A DNA stretch of 64,000 nt from Ancistrus triradiatus (GCA_025084515.1 JAJAGP010000552.1:297501-361500), one strand, 5' to 3'. Numbered from the stretch's first letter, positions 19,733 through 32,299 are shown. Numbers and translations: made by a program. The notes: a model not told the origin generated them from the sequence alone.

Positions 19733-21132
19733 CCTGTGTCAGTGCAGGATTTGTGAGGCAGAGTTGCACACTAGTTGTTGGCAGCGGGGTTCTCCTGAGG
19801 CTGTAACAGAAGGGTAGCACCGCCAAGATGCTGAAAAGATGCTAAACGTGAAATTGGCTGGAAGAGAGATGATTGCTGGACTCGATCGGTGTGTGCTGTC
19901 AGATCCTGTTGCAATAAGGCAATCGGAAAGTGGCCACATTTTCCAAAAAACCTAACTATTGCTATCGATGACTGAGTCCTGTCTTATTTTGGAATGGGGA
20001 AAAGCCGACAGAACTTCTTTCCATCCTATAAAACTTGGCCTGTTGCTGTTCCATGCTGTTTGTATCTGACAGAAACATTCTTCTTTTAATAGTGATTAAT
20101 ACTTCACTCACATTCTGTCCCTCAAACACCAAGTGAACATCAATTGGACAATGTGAACAGTGGATGATTATCAGCTTTCTGAATACGATTTCTCTCCATC
20201 AGACCTTTTTTGTTTCTCTATTTAAAATCGGATCTGAAGCACTTAAAACACGAGCCGTCAAAGCCATAATGAACAAGAATATAGGCTTCATATATGGTTT
20301 CTGTCAATCGTAAGTGAAGCTAATCTCCTGTTTTAGTGCTGTTGAAACACCAGAAGTAGGAGAATCTCAAGAAAGTTCATCATTTACAGCTGAAAACTGG
20401 TTAGAAAGCAAGTTTAGTTAGCTGTGTCAGATTTGCTAATGCATTACTGTGCAAAAGTCTTTAACACATTTTCTGCATTACTTTGTCAGTCCAATACAAC
20501 CACGTTTTCAAACCACATTCATCTTAATACTGCTCATTTCCATCTCATAGCTGACTCTCATGGTAGTTACCAACCCGAGAGAGTAAGGGGAACACGCCGT
20601 CCCCTCCAGACAAGTGAAGTCAGCAGTTTCGAACTGCTGCTCATGCAGACCCATAGGGTAGCTGAAAGCAGCTGGACCAGGTGTCAACTATTCCCATTCT
20701 GTATTCACATGCTCACAGACGCCTGAGATTAGCCAGTGGCACTTTTGATTGACAGAGGAGAGAGGAGTGGCATCCATTCCACACAGAGAGCTGGCACGAT
20801 AACGCTCTTTTGGACTGCCGCTGCTCACAGATGGCCGTGGCATCATGGGGATCAGGCAAATGGTTTCCCTGCATCGACGCAGTGTTACAGACAAACTGGG
20901 GTCATGAAATATTGATTTTATTTGCTATCTCGTGTTTTTTATAATATAATTTCCAATTCTTCATTCTTTTTAAAGGCATATTCGCTTTCTATATTTCAGT
21001 GCCAAAGACTATTGCACAGTACTGTATATGTTAGAATAACAAATTTGGGGTATTCATTATTTATTAAGCATTAATCTATGTGTAAATGAATTTGCTTAAA
21101 GCTCTAATTTTCCAATTCTTTTATGTATAATA

Positions 21133-21529
21133 CAGGTATGCACCGTTTAACTTCCACATTATGTTCTGTGAAGCCGGACGTTAACCGAAATGGACGTTGA
21201 CCGGACATGTCTTGTAGTAGTTTAGATATTTTGCACATAGTGTTTTATTTTGAACAATGCCATTAATTAAAGCATTTGAAAATGTTTAGTACAGTACTGT
21301 TCTCTACAATACAGTAATTCTTAGCTTTGTGTCTTTCATAAAATCTTAAACACGAAGAATTGAAAGACTGACTCTTTTCTGTCAGCAGGTGTCACAAGGG
21401 TTCGCTAGTTTTCCGTCATTCAGACGTGAATGAGGTGTATATAAGACAGATTTTTATTTCCTATTATAATTCTTAAGACCTTAAAGTGAACGGACGTTGA
21501 TCGGATGGACGTTAAACGGCGCACACCTG
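21133..21529. mobile_element. non-autonomous TA-flanked TIR element in the robo2 3' UTR region
   Basis: Left end CAGGTATGCACCGTTTAAC; the right end is its imperfect inverse (GTTAAACGGCGCACACCTG). TA flanks both sides (21131-21132, 21530-21531), as for mariner-type MITEs. 397 bp with no coding content. Fragments of the same family occur at 12850-12965 and 54680-54777. Confidence 0.8.
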
Positions 21530-22650
21530 TAGCTTACCAGTGATTCCATGACAAAACTGATGACTACACATTGCCTACAGAGCTAATACTGAACCATCAG
21601 ATATCTAATCTTATTTATTTCGTATTGTTTTAAAGCACTTAATTCCTTTGGTTTACTTTCTACGTTGTCCTGTTTATGATCAAGACCAAATTCCATGTAC
21701 TCCTGATATCTATGCAGAGAATAGAGTCACAGATGCATGCATGCAGCTACAGTATCTTCATTCAGATCAGTGTATCTCTATAGAGCACTAACTCTCTCTT
21801 CTCTGTCACACATTCACATGCGTCGCATTTGCTAACAATTACAGACCCTGTGATCACAATGCACTGTCTTCACAGCGTACATCTAATCGTCTCTCTGTTT
21901 GTGAGGTTGTTTCCACACCGCTGTCACTGGCTTTACCAGCTCCCCAGCGATCAGAACCACAGCAGGTGAATTCAGTGAAGGAGCAGATCTGCAGTAACCA
22001 ATGCAGTCATTTCAGATGGTCAGTTTAGGGATTTTAAATTTTTTTATTTATGTTCAGTTGTACAAAATGTTCTTCAAAATGGGATATTTTTTACTGTTGA
22101 GCCTTCAGGAGAAAGGTGGTACAAATGACTGTTTGATTCTGCTTTTTATAATACATGTATCTGAATAACGTTGCTGAAGAACGCTCTCTGACTGACTGTT
22201 GCTCGTCACATCAGCGTTCCTCTCCAAGCCCTGTCTTTTCAGTTCCAGTGCCCACTTATTTGGAAAATGAGGTGCAGAGAGTATCTCAGGTTATTTTACA
22301 TATATTCCGGTGGTGTCATGTGAGTGTGTGTGTATATATGTGTAAATATCCATATGTATCCTCACACAGACAGTCATTCGAGCAAAGACCGCTAATGGAA
22401 TTCCTTTGTGTATTAAATGGGCCTCTGTTGGGTTTTTTGCCCCTTTATGGTAGATTTTGCCATGCCTTGTATCCCATTGAATATGTGCTGGTACACTTTC
22501 TGTCCATGACCATAAAACAAAGATGTCAGTTACAGAACATACCAAAATTAATATTGATATTTCTAATGTCTAATTCATTTAGTGTCTTTTTTAATGCTAA
22601 TGTTTTTTTTTTCTTTAAAAAGTGTTGTTGTTTTTTGTATTTATTAAAAT

Positions 22651-22656
22651 AATAAA
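22651..22656 (+). promoter_or_regulatory. robo2: candidate distal poly(A) signal
   Basis: AATAAA in TTAAAATAATAAAGG, followed by a GT-rich stretch (TTGTGGAGTATGAGATG). Confidence 0.5.
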
Positions 22657-22675
22657 GGTATATTGTGAAAAATGG

Positions 22676-24240
22676 ATAAAACTTGTGGAGTATGAGATGT
22701 TCCTCCTTTTTGCCTGTTTTGTTCCACTGTCGGACATTTTCTAAATGATTACCAGCCAATTCAGCAAAAGATGCTCACATCGTTTTGACTTGTACTTGGA
22801 AATACGTCTGAAACTATGAACTCGATAAAAATCTATACGCTTATTTTATATTTGTTGATTTCATATTGGAAGGATTAGCCATGCACTCTTTCTTCTCAAT
22901 GTTGACAGGTCTTTGTAGCTTATTATGTGTACTGTCTTTTTGCAAGGAAAAAACGATTAAAAAAAAGAAAAAAATGTTCTGTACAGAAGTTCCACAATTT
23001 TTGCATCTGGTTTTCTTTCTGTAAACAAAGAGCCTTTCTTCGCTTGCATGTCCTTGTTCAAGAACAAAAGGGATCAAAATGGAAAGAAAACAAACATTTC
23101 AAAAAATCCCTATTCACACTTTCCTTATCCTGTCAAAAAACTCCTGCATTTCATTTTCTCATTGTACCTGGACCACAAATAAAATATTTTTTAAAAATGA
23201 ACTATTTGCCTTTAAGCAATTGCAGATCTGATACACGAATGTGCTCACCATGTTATATGTGTATGTGTTTTTCTGTTAAGTGTTTGTCCCCTCCTGTGGT
23301 CAGTTCTTGAACATCTAATCTGTATTCTGCAGCACTCGGCAAGCTAAGATCAAACAGAAACCTAAATGTCTCAACTTATGCAGACAGAATCGAGTGTCTT
23401 TGAAGAACTGGCAGGAGAAACTCAAAGCAAGCCATTGCTCAGATTCTCAGTTTGACTCCAACTTTTATCTCTGCTTTACTCTACCTAATCTGTTCGTCAC
23501 ATGCATAATGTTATCAGTCAGATTGCTAAATTCTTGACAGTTAATGAATTAAAAGCCGTAATATCAAATCATTCATTACATTCATTATTCATTCATTATT
23601 CATTAATTCATTAAAAGTATAGTCAGTGATTTTTGGAAGAATTTAGCTGCATCGTAGTCGAGTTGTTCCAGATTTTTCCCAGTCAGGAGAAAGTAATTAT
23701 ACTGTATCTACTCCCTCAGGACTTGAATGCAGCATTATGCCAGAAAGCAGCTAAATACAGGTGCAGGAGGAAGCACTTTCTGAAGGCACCTCTTCGCATG
23801 ATTGTTGATAGTTTTTTTTTCTTTTCTTTTCTTTTTTCTTCTTTACAGAGCTCAATGCAGCTCAAGAGACTAGAGTTTTTCCTCTGAACCTATATTTAGT
23901 GGTAAACCTTGACTACTGGAGCTAGACCTTCAGTTTGGGGCATAAGTGCCAAAACGAAATAAATTATTAAATCCAGTGTACAGGCACCAATTTAAACTAG
24001 CCAATGCGTGTTAAACAGCCAGTAGTTTTGCTTTTTTAAACGGTAAATTCATAAGATAGATTTTAAACTATTGACATCTGGTATATGTCTTCATTATGGT
24101 AAGATTCAAAATCATCAACACATAACGCAAATGTCTGAGCCCTTGCTATTCCAGCAACAAGAACAATAATATCCAAAGCCTCATCTTAGAACCAGAAATA
24201 AATCAGTTTTCAGTTCTAAAACCACAAGCCAAACTGATAA
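22676..24240. other. downstream of robo2, no gene seen
   Basis: A third AATAAA at 23178-23183 (ACAAATAAAATA) could extend the UTR. ATTC-type simple repeats occur at 23570-23615. No coding frame supported. Confidence 0.5.
23178..23183 (+). promoter_or_regulatory. possible further distal poly(A) signal
   Basis: AATAAA within CACAAATAAAATATTTTTT. It has no clear GT-rich downstream element, so weaker than the site at 22651. Confidence 0.3.
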
Positions 24241-24242
24241 TT

Positions 24243-24303
24243 GAGTCGGTGCAGTGGTTAGCACGGTCACCTCACAGCTCCAGCGTCCCTGATTCGATCC
24301 TTG
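24243..24303 (+). mobile_element. SINE type 2, head fragment
   Basis: GTGCAGTGGTTAGCACGGTC and CCTGATTCGATCC are the A-box and B-box head of the SINE type 2 seen complete at 31.25 kb. The body is missing. Confidence 0.6.
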
Positions 24304-24565
24304 AGTGTTTTTTTATTTCCCTCTCTCGGTCTCAAAAATGGTGTCAGCCACTGAGTTGATTCAACTCTCATTTTCTACTTACACTGATTCTTAAACTGGC
24401 TTGCAAGTCCTTGCCCAATCAGAAGGCTTGGCTTTCTTACCTGCCTATCCTGGAAAGAAAAATTGGATAATCTTCTACCTTCAATTTTTAATGCTTTCAC
24501 TTCCAGGCAAAATGTAACAAACATGACAATTGCTTATTTGTACTAATATGAGGTTTTACAAAAAT

Positions 24566-24757
24566 ACATTTACAGCATTTAGCAGACGCCCTTATCCAGA
24601 GCGACTTACAATTGATACAATCTTACAATCCCTGTAATTGTGGGTTAAGGGTCTTCCTCAAGGGCCCAACAGTGGCAGCTTGGCAGAGGTGGGATTTGAA
24701 CCCTGGACCTTCTGGTCCAAGAGTCCAGTACCTTAACTGCAAGGCTACCACAGTCCC
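24566..24757 (-). mobile_element. tRNA-derived SINE, copy 3
   Basis: Minus-strand copy: GCAGACGCCCTTATCCAGAG (tail), then CAACAGTGGCAGCTTGGCAG, GGATTTGAACCC (B box) and AGGCTACCAC (A box side). A second short tail piece (GGCATCTGCTAAATGCTG) follows at about 24783 in plus orientation. Confidence 0.9.
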
Positions 24758-24809
24758 ACTTCTGTAACTCGGTCAGGAAAAAGGCATCTGCTAAATGCTG
24801 TAAACTATT

Positions 24810-25740
24810 CCAGAAGATTGAGAGATTAAATGCAAGAAGTGATTAATTGAAATAAAAATTCAAGTATTGACTCAATATATTAAACATTAATATAATGACA
24901 AGTTTTAGTTCCTAAAACTATTAGACTTTCTTGTAAGACCTAAAAAGCCACACTGAATATATTAAGTATATTGTGTATTCTTTATATCATATTAATTAGC
25001 CTTCCAAATGTTAAACTCCCCCAAATATTACAAACAAGTTCTTAATGGTTCCAGATTTACGATGAGGAAAATGTCAGCACACATGAGAACTTATGTATGT
25101 GGTTTCGTGTTTATTTGATTATCTCTCATGCTGCTTGTACAACAAAGATGGATGACAGGGCTACAGCATATGCGTGGCTAGCCCCTTTTTAGGGGTGCTC
25201 AAACACTCCTAAATTCAGTCCCAGCACCCTTAAAAAGCGTAAGTAAGCGTAAAAAGTCGTGTTTTTTTTTTAACATAAGTTACGTTCTAATAAGCTGAAA
25301 AATGTTACAACCATATAACGTATACGGTTTAAACATAATATTTAATCAATGAAAATACAGCAATCTCCTCTTACCTCACAAATGGTATGATCCCGCGAAC
25401 ACGCACGCTAGTGCAAACAGTTTGACCGTCAGTGGTGTGGAGGCTCCAGTAAGTAACTCAGCACTAACACATTACAGTAATTAGTAGCGGTCCTCATTTT
25501 GGTGCTGCTGTTAATCTCTCTTTATGTTGTTATTGTTCGGTAAGAGTAAACTATCAGACGTTTTACTAGCAAGCAGGATGTCAATCGACCACTCTCTGGA
25601 TTAGAGAGAGAGCCGTTGGTGTGGCCTTGGTAGGTGTGTGTGTTGATATTAAAGCCAAGGCGCTAGGCTAGTGCTGTCTGTATGTGTATCAACAAGTTGT
25701 TGTTATAGAATGATAGAAGACATGATGAGACAGATGATGC
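24810..25740. other. intergenic stretch, no gene seen
   Basis: AT-rich and unique-looking; a short word set near 25180 (AGGGGTGCTCAAACACTCCT) resembles a teleost repeat end but is not resolved. Confidence 0.5.
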
Positions 25741-25745
25741 CCAAC

Positions 25746-25819
<74 letters not shown>

Positions 25820-25958
25820 ATTGTGCGGACCAAATATCCCCACAACAATAGAAGGCTCTGACATTTTTTATATGGTGGAGACACCTAGCTTTATTGTATT
25901 ATTTTTATTATTTTAACAATAACTGTAAGTTCCTTTTGAAAAACCAAGAGTCAAAAGA

Positions 25959-26002
<44 letters not shown>

Positions 26003-26291
26003 CGTGTTCCTTGTCTTGCTATACTTGTGAGGACCAAATGTCCCTCCTAATAATAGGAAAACTATTTGGACTAGTGAGAAACGTTTTTCCTGGTCCAATC
26101 TTTAACTATTTTTATTTATTTATTTATTTATTTATTTACAAAAATGCCAACTTTTAGTTGAAAAACAAAAGAGCCAAAAGATTTACTTCAGATTACTGAG
26201 GTTAAAGTTAAGGTTAGAAGTTGGTGTAGCATTAGTTAGCTATAGTGATCATTATGTCAATGGAAAGGTCCCCACAATGATACAGAGACAA

Positions 26292-26376
<85 letters not shown>

Positions 26377-26660
26377 CTCGTTCCTTGTCTTGCTATACTT
26401 GTGATGACCAAATGTCCCTCTGATAATTGGAAAACTATTTTGACTAGTGAGAAACGTTTTTCCGGTCCGATCTTTTACTCTCTTTCTCCTTTTTTTTTTT
26501 TCAACATTTACTTGAAGAACAAAAGAGCCAAAAGATTTGCTTTCGGTCACTGTGGTTAAGATTAGGTAGGTGTAGCATTACTTTGCTGCAGTAGTCCTTC
26601 ATTGTCATTCATGTCATTGGAAAGTCCTCACATGCCCTCACAGTCCTAGATGCCCCGAAA
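25740..26660. repeat. triplicated microsatellite-plus-spacer unit
   Basis: Three successive units each start with a long (TG)n run (25748-25816, 25961-26001, 26317-26375) followed by a similar spacer. Spacer words are TTGTCTTGCTATACTTGTGA, GACCAAATGTCCCTC, GACTAGTGAGAAACGTTTTT and AACAAAAGAGCCAAAAGATT. The first unit is the most diverged (GCGGACCAAATATCCCCAC). Cysteine/valine frames over the TG runs are artefacts. Confidence 0.8.
26291..26375. repeat. compound (TA)n(TG)n microsatellite
   Basis: About 11 TA units pass into about 29 TG units. Confidence 0.9.
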
Positions 26661-28187
26661 AACCCACAACAGTCCTGAGTTGTTGAACAGTGAAAAGTTG
26701 TCCAGAATCCCGAACTCTATCTCATTTTTATATCATAACTGATTTAGCTATAGTAATATATAAAATTACATATCTAAGCAATGATTCCTGCCCATAGTTA
26801 TTGATATCAAACCTGATAATGCAGAATGCAGCTGATGCTGTGGGAGGAATTTGTGCTAAAAAATATCTAAAATGTGTTTGTGAACCCAACAGTTTTATTA
26901 CCTTCTTATCTTCCAACGTTGATCAGGACCACATAGTTATAATGACCTTAGGCAGGGTTGGTCTTTGCATTTTTATTTTTATTTATTGTCTATCTTTTAC
27001 TTGTAATACAATTTCATACTGTAATACTTTGTAAACCAGTGATGGCTTTGTGGCTCACAGGCTTAGCCTTAAAGGAGATTTGTTGGTGTTTTCCTAGACA
27101 TGCGGTGTTTCTCCTACCCAAAAAGTCAGATGTTCTCGATTCACAAGTTGGGGAATGATCTGCATAATTATGTTAAAATATACAGTTTTTTGTTTTAAAC
27201 AAAGGATGGGGTGGTCATTGGATGATCAGCATGGACGTTGTTAGACCTGTTTTGGGGGGGCTATATCCCCACAATTAGTTTTAATCGTCAGTAGTTTCTA
27301 GTATCTATTTTTTCCTATTCACCTGTACTATTAATTTCCATATTGACAATGTAATTGAATTTGACACACTAGGACCTGGGGGAGGCACTGGAACGAGGTT
27401 TGAATGTTTGATCTGTGACAGGCTGTCGCTCTGCTCTACTAGTATTGCTTTACTATCACTACTTTACCAGTAAAATACTCAACACTGTGCGAGGGAGACG
27501 GTGTCTGTGTGAGTGGATGTTCCCGAAGGCGAGTGTAATTTTTAACACAAAAATAAATACACTATTTGAATACATAGTACAAACTTTGAATGACATGTCT
27601 CTTCTAAGAAATTTGCAGCTATGAGGCAGGTTCTCCAAATAGTTATGTTTTTAATTGTATGATATTTTCATAATGCGGCCCTTTTTTGGGTCGTTTTTAA
27701 AAATTCTCCTAAAGGGCTGACCTCTAGACCTCAATAGTCAACTCTAGTGACACCACTGGTGCTCAGCACCCATAAAGCTCAGATCCTAAAATCATCCGGG
27801 CGCTTTCAGTATTGCAGTCTAGTGACTTCTACAATGCTTCTGTTTTCCTGTTTATAGAGCTAAGCCTCCTTGTGTTTTTATTTACTGTGCCCTCCTGAGC
27901 AGAGCAGTAGCACCATGCAATTCGCTGCACTCATTCCATCAAACACTACTGCTGCTGCTGTCTCTTCTACAATGCCTGCAAGGCTGCAGAAGTAATGAGC
28001 AGACCATTTTTGTGCCACCAAAGCAAGTTTTCTTATTCTGATTTTCATGCCCTTTCCCTCCCATTTTTCAGCCACTTCAGATCAAATGTGCATTTCCAGC
28101 ACTCTACCGCTTTCACAATATAAGTGTGAAGATGGGAATTTTGAGGGTTTCTAGCACGCTTATTGAAGCACCGTTGCATTTCGGTCT
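26661..28187. other. intergenic stretch, no gene seen
   Basis: No recognisable coding sequence. The end near 27720-27790 shares GTGCTCAGCACCC wording with 25.2 kb. Confidence 0.5.
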
Positions 28188-28545
28188 GCTATAACATTAA
28201 AATGGCCTTTTTTTCTGTTTTACGGCTCCACTTGCCATGTAGGTGCACTGTACCTCTACAGTTACAGATTGTGTTCTGTTGCTCTGCATACTTTGTTAGC
28301 TCCTTCTCATGGTCGGGTCCACTACAGAGCACGTATTATTTGGGTGATGGATCATTCTCAGGACTGCAGTGGAACTGATGTGGTGGTGGTGTGTTAGTGT
28401 GCATTGCACTGGTACAAGTGAATCAGACACAGCAGTGCTGCTGGAGTTTTTGAACACCTAAGTATCACTGCTGGACCAACCAACTAGTCCACCAAAACAA
28501 AACTATCCAGCCAATAGTGTCCTGTGCCTAAAAACAGCAACTTGT
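28188..28545. repeat. non-autonomous repeat G, copy 2
   Basis: Shares AACATTAAAATGGCC, GGTGATGGATCATTCTC, GGTGGTGTGTTAGTGTGCAT and GGAGTTTTTGAACACCTAAG with the longer copy at 44358-44792. Confidence 0.7.
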
Positions 28546-28709
28546 TTACTGAAAGGACAAGAGAGCCAAAATATAAGCGTTGTAGGCAAAGTTAGAGGTT
28601 GTGTGGTGTTTGGAATAGAACAAAAGATTAACATTCATTGGACAAATGGTTTGTAACTGATCGTTTTGGCCACACCCGAGTGCGTTTTACTGGTAGCTGA
28701 TGGAGTGTG

Positions 28710-30013
28710 GTCTAAAACATCATCAGATTTTTACACAAGTCCTAAAAGTAGATGAAGAACTACAACAAATGAGACAAAAATTTTATACTTGGTCATTTAT
28801 TCATTGAGGGAAATGATCCAACATTACATATTAGTGAGTGGCAAAAGTATGTGAAACTCTTAGATTAGCAGTTACTTTGAAGGTGAAATTAGAGTCAGGT
28901 GTTTTCAATCAATGGGATGACAGTCAGTGATTGGGCACCCTGTTTTATTTAAAGAACAGGGATCTATCAAAGTCTGCTCTTCACAACACATGTTTGTGGA
29001 AGTGTATCATGGCACGAACAAAGGAGATTTCTGAGGACCTCAGCAACAGAGTTGTTGATCAGGCTGGAAAAGGTTACAAAACCATTTCTAAAGAGTTTGG
29101 ACTCCACCAATCCACAGTCAGACAGATTGTGTACAAATGGAGGAAATTCAAGACCATTGTTATCCTCTCCAGGAGTGGTCGAAAAAGAAAGATGGTGTTT
29201 GCTGGACAATCTTAAGAGCAAGGCGTGTAATGTTTGGCGAGGTCACAAAGGACCCCAGGGTAACTTCTAAGCAACTGAAAGCCTCTTTCACATTGGCTAA
29301 CGTTAATGTTCATGAGTCCACCATCAGAAGAACACTGAACAACAATGGTGTGCATGGCAGGGTTGCAAGGAGAAAGCCACTGCTCTCCAAAAAGAACATT
29401 GCTGCTCGTCTGCAGTTTGCTAAAGATCACATGGACAAGCCAGAAGACTACTGGAAGAATGTTTTGTGGACGGATGAAACCAAAATAGAACTTTTTGGTT
29501 GAAAAGAAAAGTGTTATTTTTGGAGAAAGGAAAACACTGCATTCCAGCATAAGAACCTTATCCCATCTGTGAAACATGGTGGGTGTAGTATCATGGTTTG
29601 GGCCTGTTTAGCTGCATCTGGGCCATGACGGCTTGCCTTCATTGATGGGAACAATGAATTCTGAAGTATATAAGATAAATTCTAAGGAAAACTCAGACAT
29701 CTGTCCATGAACTGAATCTCAGAGAATGTTGGTCATGCAGCAAGACAACGACCCTAAGTCACACAAGCCGTTCTACCAAAGAATGGTTAAAGAAGAATAA
29801 AGTTAAAGTTTTGGAATGGCCAAGTCAGTAATGTGTAATATTGGATCATTTTCCTCAATAAATAAATGACCAAGTATAATATTTTTGTCTCATTTGTTTA
29901 ACTGGGTTCTCTTGATCTTTTAGGACTTGTGTGAAAATCTGATGGATGTAGGTCATATTTAATATAAAAATATAAAACATTCTAAAGGGTTCACAAACTT
30001 TCAAGCACCACTG
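28710..30013 (+). mobile_element. Tc1/mariner element, lineage A, copy 3 (truncated left)
   Basis: The left 50 or so bases are lost; the sequence begins at CTAAAACATCATCAGA. The right end is clean (CACAAACTTTCAAGCACCACTG) with TA at 30014-30015. An internal deletion joins GGAATGGCCAAGTCA directly to the 3' non-coding region near 29827, removing the third catalytic residue. Confidence 0.9.
29009..29827 (+). pseudogene. Tc1-A transposase pseudogene, copy 3
   Basis: Starts MARTKEISEDLSNRVVDQAG with the HTH GYKTISKEFGLHQSTVRQIV in good order. A frameshift follows in the linker, then a second clean stretch VTKDPRVTSKQLKASFTLAN to ENVLWTDETKIELFG, including the first catalytic Asp (WTDET). Several indels follow, and the DLNPIEMLW box is deleted. 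The N-terminal DNA-binding half is the best preserved of the five copies. Confidence 0.88.
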
Positions 30014-30015
30014 TA

Positions 30016-31249
30016 TGGTTAGAGTATACATTTAATCATGTAGCAGATGCCCGTGTTTGTGTGCGTAAGGTGTTGGGGTTGTGTTGGGGTGGTTTGTAGG
30101 TTAATTAAAGGAAACATATCTGGCTGTTGCTCTCCTCTCTCTCACTCTCTCATTCTCTGTCACCCCCTCACCCCATCCTTTTTCTTGGTAACAGGGAGTG
30201 GAGTGAGAGAGGGCAGAAATACCAATACAACACCATTCATCACACATGTCATCCACACCCAGCCAGGTTCTGGAAACAAGCACAGCCAATTCTCTCTCTC
30301 TCTCTCTCTCACTTCTTTTCTAAACATCAAATTCATTTACTGCATAATTTATATACCAATTTTATTTCTTTTAGTCTATTCATTTTAATAATATAGTAGT
30401 GTCTCTTTATACTGATTAAAAACGTCATTAATTCTTGATGTTAGTATTTGCAATGATTTTATCAGGTTCACATCTTTAGTTGATTCACTGATGAGAAAAT
30501 ATTAAACTATTATGTTTCTTTCATAACTGAAAAACCAGTGCTTTCACAGAAGGCCATCCAGATAGGACTTCGCATCCCTTAATCTTGCTCATTCTCGCGT
30601 TTGTGTTGAGTTTCTCCTTTCACTGAATTTCCATTCCATTTCTAATCTCACTTTAAAAAATCTCTTTCACAGTTCCTCTTTGTCAGAGCTCAGTTTGATT
30701 AGGTAAAGCCATTGAGCATTGGTCTGCTTGAGTTTGACATGCTCTTTCAGACACTCGGTCTGCTTCTTTACCATCTCAGAGGTGCAGAACATTTGTAAGC
30801 TTTATGAAAGCAGAGATCAGAGAGTTGTAGAATTTTGTGAGAATCTCTGGAAGCAAATATGTACACAAAAATGTCAGGAATATGGAATAGAGGAACAGAG
30901 ATGACATTAAGAGTGTTTGGGCTGAACCAACAGATCCTCTACCAGTAGGGCAGTGTGGAATTCAGAAGGGACTGTCTAATGAGTATCTCTCAATCAAGCT
31001 CTAATTTTTGGAGCATCATTGTTAGTGACCTGGCTAATGGGAATAGCCCTGATTAACGATGTGTGCTCACACACAGTAGGAGAAGCCATCCCATACTCTA
31101 AACTCATCGAGTCATTAAGTCATTCAAAAAGAACACCTGATGAAAAGGCACTGTGCATGTATGTTGTTTATTTAAGGAAAGATTAGGACTTTGCATGTAT
31201 TGGTATTCAAATAAACGTTCTTATATTGAAGATTGTGTGTATTATACAA
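30016..31249. other. intergenic stretch, no gene seen
   Basis: Includes short CT-rich runs (30130-30160, 30293-30312). No gene supported. Confidence 0.55.
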
Positions 31250-31564
31250 GGGAGCACAGTAGCTCGGTGGGTCCTGGGTTCAATCCCAGGTGGAGCGGTC
31301 TGGGTATGTTCTGTGTGGAGTTTGCATGTCCTCCCTGTGTTCAAGTAGGTTTACTCCGGGTGCTCCGGTTTCCTCCCACAGTCCAAAAACATGCATGTTA
31401 GGTTAATTTTTGTTTCTAAAGTGCCCCTAGTGTGTGAGTGTCTGTGCCCTGTGATGGATTGGTGCCTTGTCTAGGGTCGTTCCTGCCTTGTGCCCGGTGC
31501 TGCCAGCTGGGCACCGGCTCTCCCGCGACCCTATCCAGGATCAAGCAGATAAGAAAATGAATGT
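31250..31564 (+). mobile_element. SINE type 2, full-length-like copy
   Basis: tRNA-like head with B box GGTTCAATCCC, then body words GTGTGGAGTTTGCATGTCCT, GGTGCTCCGGTTTCCTCCCA, CAGTCCAAAAACATGCATG and CCCTGTGATGGATTGGTGCC, ending in AAGCAGATAAGAAAATGAATG. A widespread teleost SINE architecture, distinct from the TAGCCTAGTGG SINE above. Confidence 0.85.
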
Positions 31565-31584
31565 ATTATATCTTATCTACTCAA

Positions 31585-32290
31585 CTGCTCGTTAACACAA
31601 GTTGCCAGTCACATGGCAGCAACTCTGTGCATTTGGGTGGATGGTCACGATGACCTGCTGAAGTTCGAGCATCAGAATGGAGAAGGTGATTTAAGTGACT
31701 TGGAATGTGGCATTGTTGTTGGTACTAGAGGGGCTGGTCTGTGTATTTCAGAAACTGCTGATCTGCTGGGATTTTCATGCACAGCCATCTCTAGGGTTTA
31801 CAGAGAATGATCCAAAAAAGAGAAAATATCAAGTGAGCTGCAGGTCTCTGGGTGAAAATGCCTTGTTGATGCCAGAGGTCACAGGAGAATGGCCAGACTG
31901 GTTTGAGCTGATAGAAACGGCACAGTAATATACAATACATCATTGCTCGAATAACCAATATGGTTATGGTTGTTGTTTGTTTTTTCTCTTCTTGGCACAC
32001 TTTAGACCCCTTAATACCAACTCTGCATCATTGCTATATGCTCAGTATGGTTGCTGACCATGTCCATCCCTTCATGACCACAGTGTACGCCTTTTCTGAT
32101 GGCTTCTTAAAGCAGGATAATGCACCATGTCCCAAAGCTCAAATCACCTCAAACTGGTTTCTTGAACATGCCAGTGAGTTTGCTGTTTTTAAATGGTCTC
32201 CACAGTCACCAGATCTCAATCCAACAGATCACCTCTGGGATGTGGTGGAATGGCAGATTCTCCCAAGATATATTATATATAAATATATAC
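31585..32290 (+). mobile_element. Tc1-like element, lineage F (internally deleted)
   Basis: Begins around GTTGCCAGTCACATGGCAGC and ends near CCCAAGATATATTATA without visible TIRs. The middle, including the first catalytic Asp, is deleted near 31960. Confidence 0.8.
31613..32265 (+). pseudogene. Tc1-F transposase pseudogene
   Basis: The N-terminal part reads GDLSDLECGIVVGTRGAGLC and ISETADLLGFSCTAISRVYR, the helix-turn-helix of this lineage, then hits TGA. After the deletion, AFSDGFLKQDNAPCPKAQIT gives the second catalytic Asp, and SPQSPDLNPTDHLWDVVEW has Asp at the third catalytic position where related elements have Glu (NPIEHLW). Confidence 0.85.
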
Positions 32291-32299
32291 CAGGACCAG

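Larger units (their letters stand above)
19068..22675 (+). other. robo2: robo2 terminal exon: stop codon (AG) and 3' UTR
   Basis: The first two bases after TTTGTGTCAG are AG, which complete the split stop codon T|AG. All that follows is untranslated. The start is set by the acceptor. The 3' limit is inferred: a near poly(A) signal AATAAA lies at 19727, and a distal one at 22651 would give a UTR of about 3.6 kb. Open frames at 19410-19817 and 22155-22652 have no similarity I know and are not called. A TA-flanked transposon (21133-21529) lies inside. Confidence 0.75.

Noticed and set aside
19410..19817. 135-codon open frame downstream of robo2 with hydrophobic N-terminus
   Set aside because: It lies within the terminal exon after the stop codon, is AT-rich and Leu/Ile-rich by composition, has no known family motif, and overlaps the candidate poly(A) signal at 19727.
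22155..22652. 165-codon open frame on the plus strand
   Set aside because: Low-complexity Phe/Val-rich translation of AT-rich UTR sequence running into the poly(A) signal; no splice or start context.
25671..25916. Cys/Val-repeat open frames over TG runs (also near 13880, 26320 and 25913)
   Set aside because: Translations of (TG)n or (CA)n microsatellites.
25167..27761. Possible single large hAT element bounded by TGCGTGGCTAG and CTAGTGACACCAC
   Set aside because: Only about 9 of 15 terminal bases pair and no target duplication was seen; the GCACCC wording at both sides may be two separate fragments.
29212..29577. 121-codon open frame on the minus strand
   Set aside because: Antisense shadow of the Tc1-A transposase copy 3.
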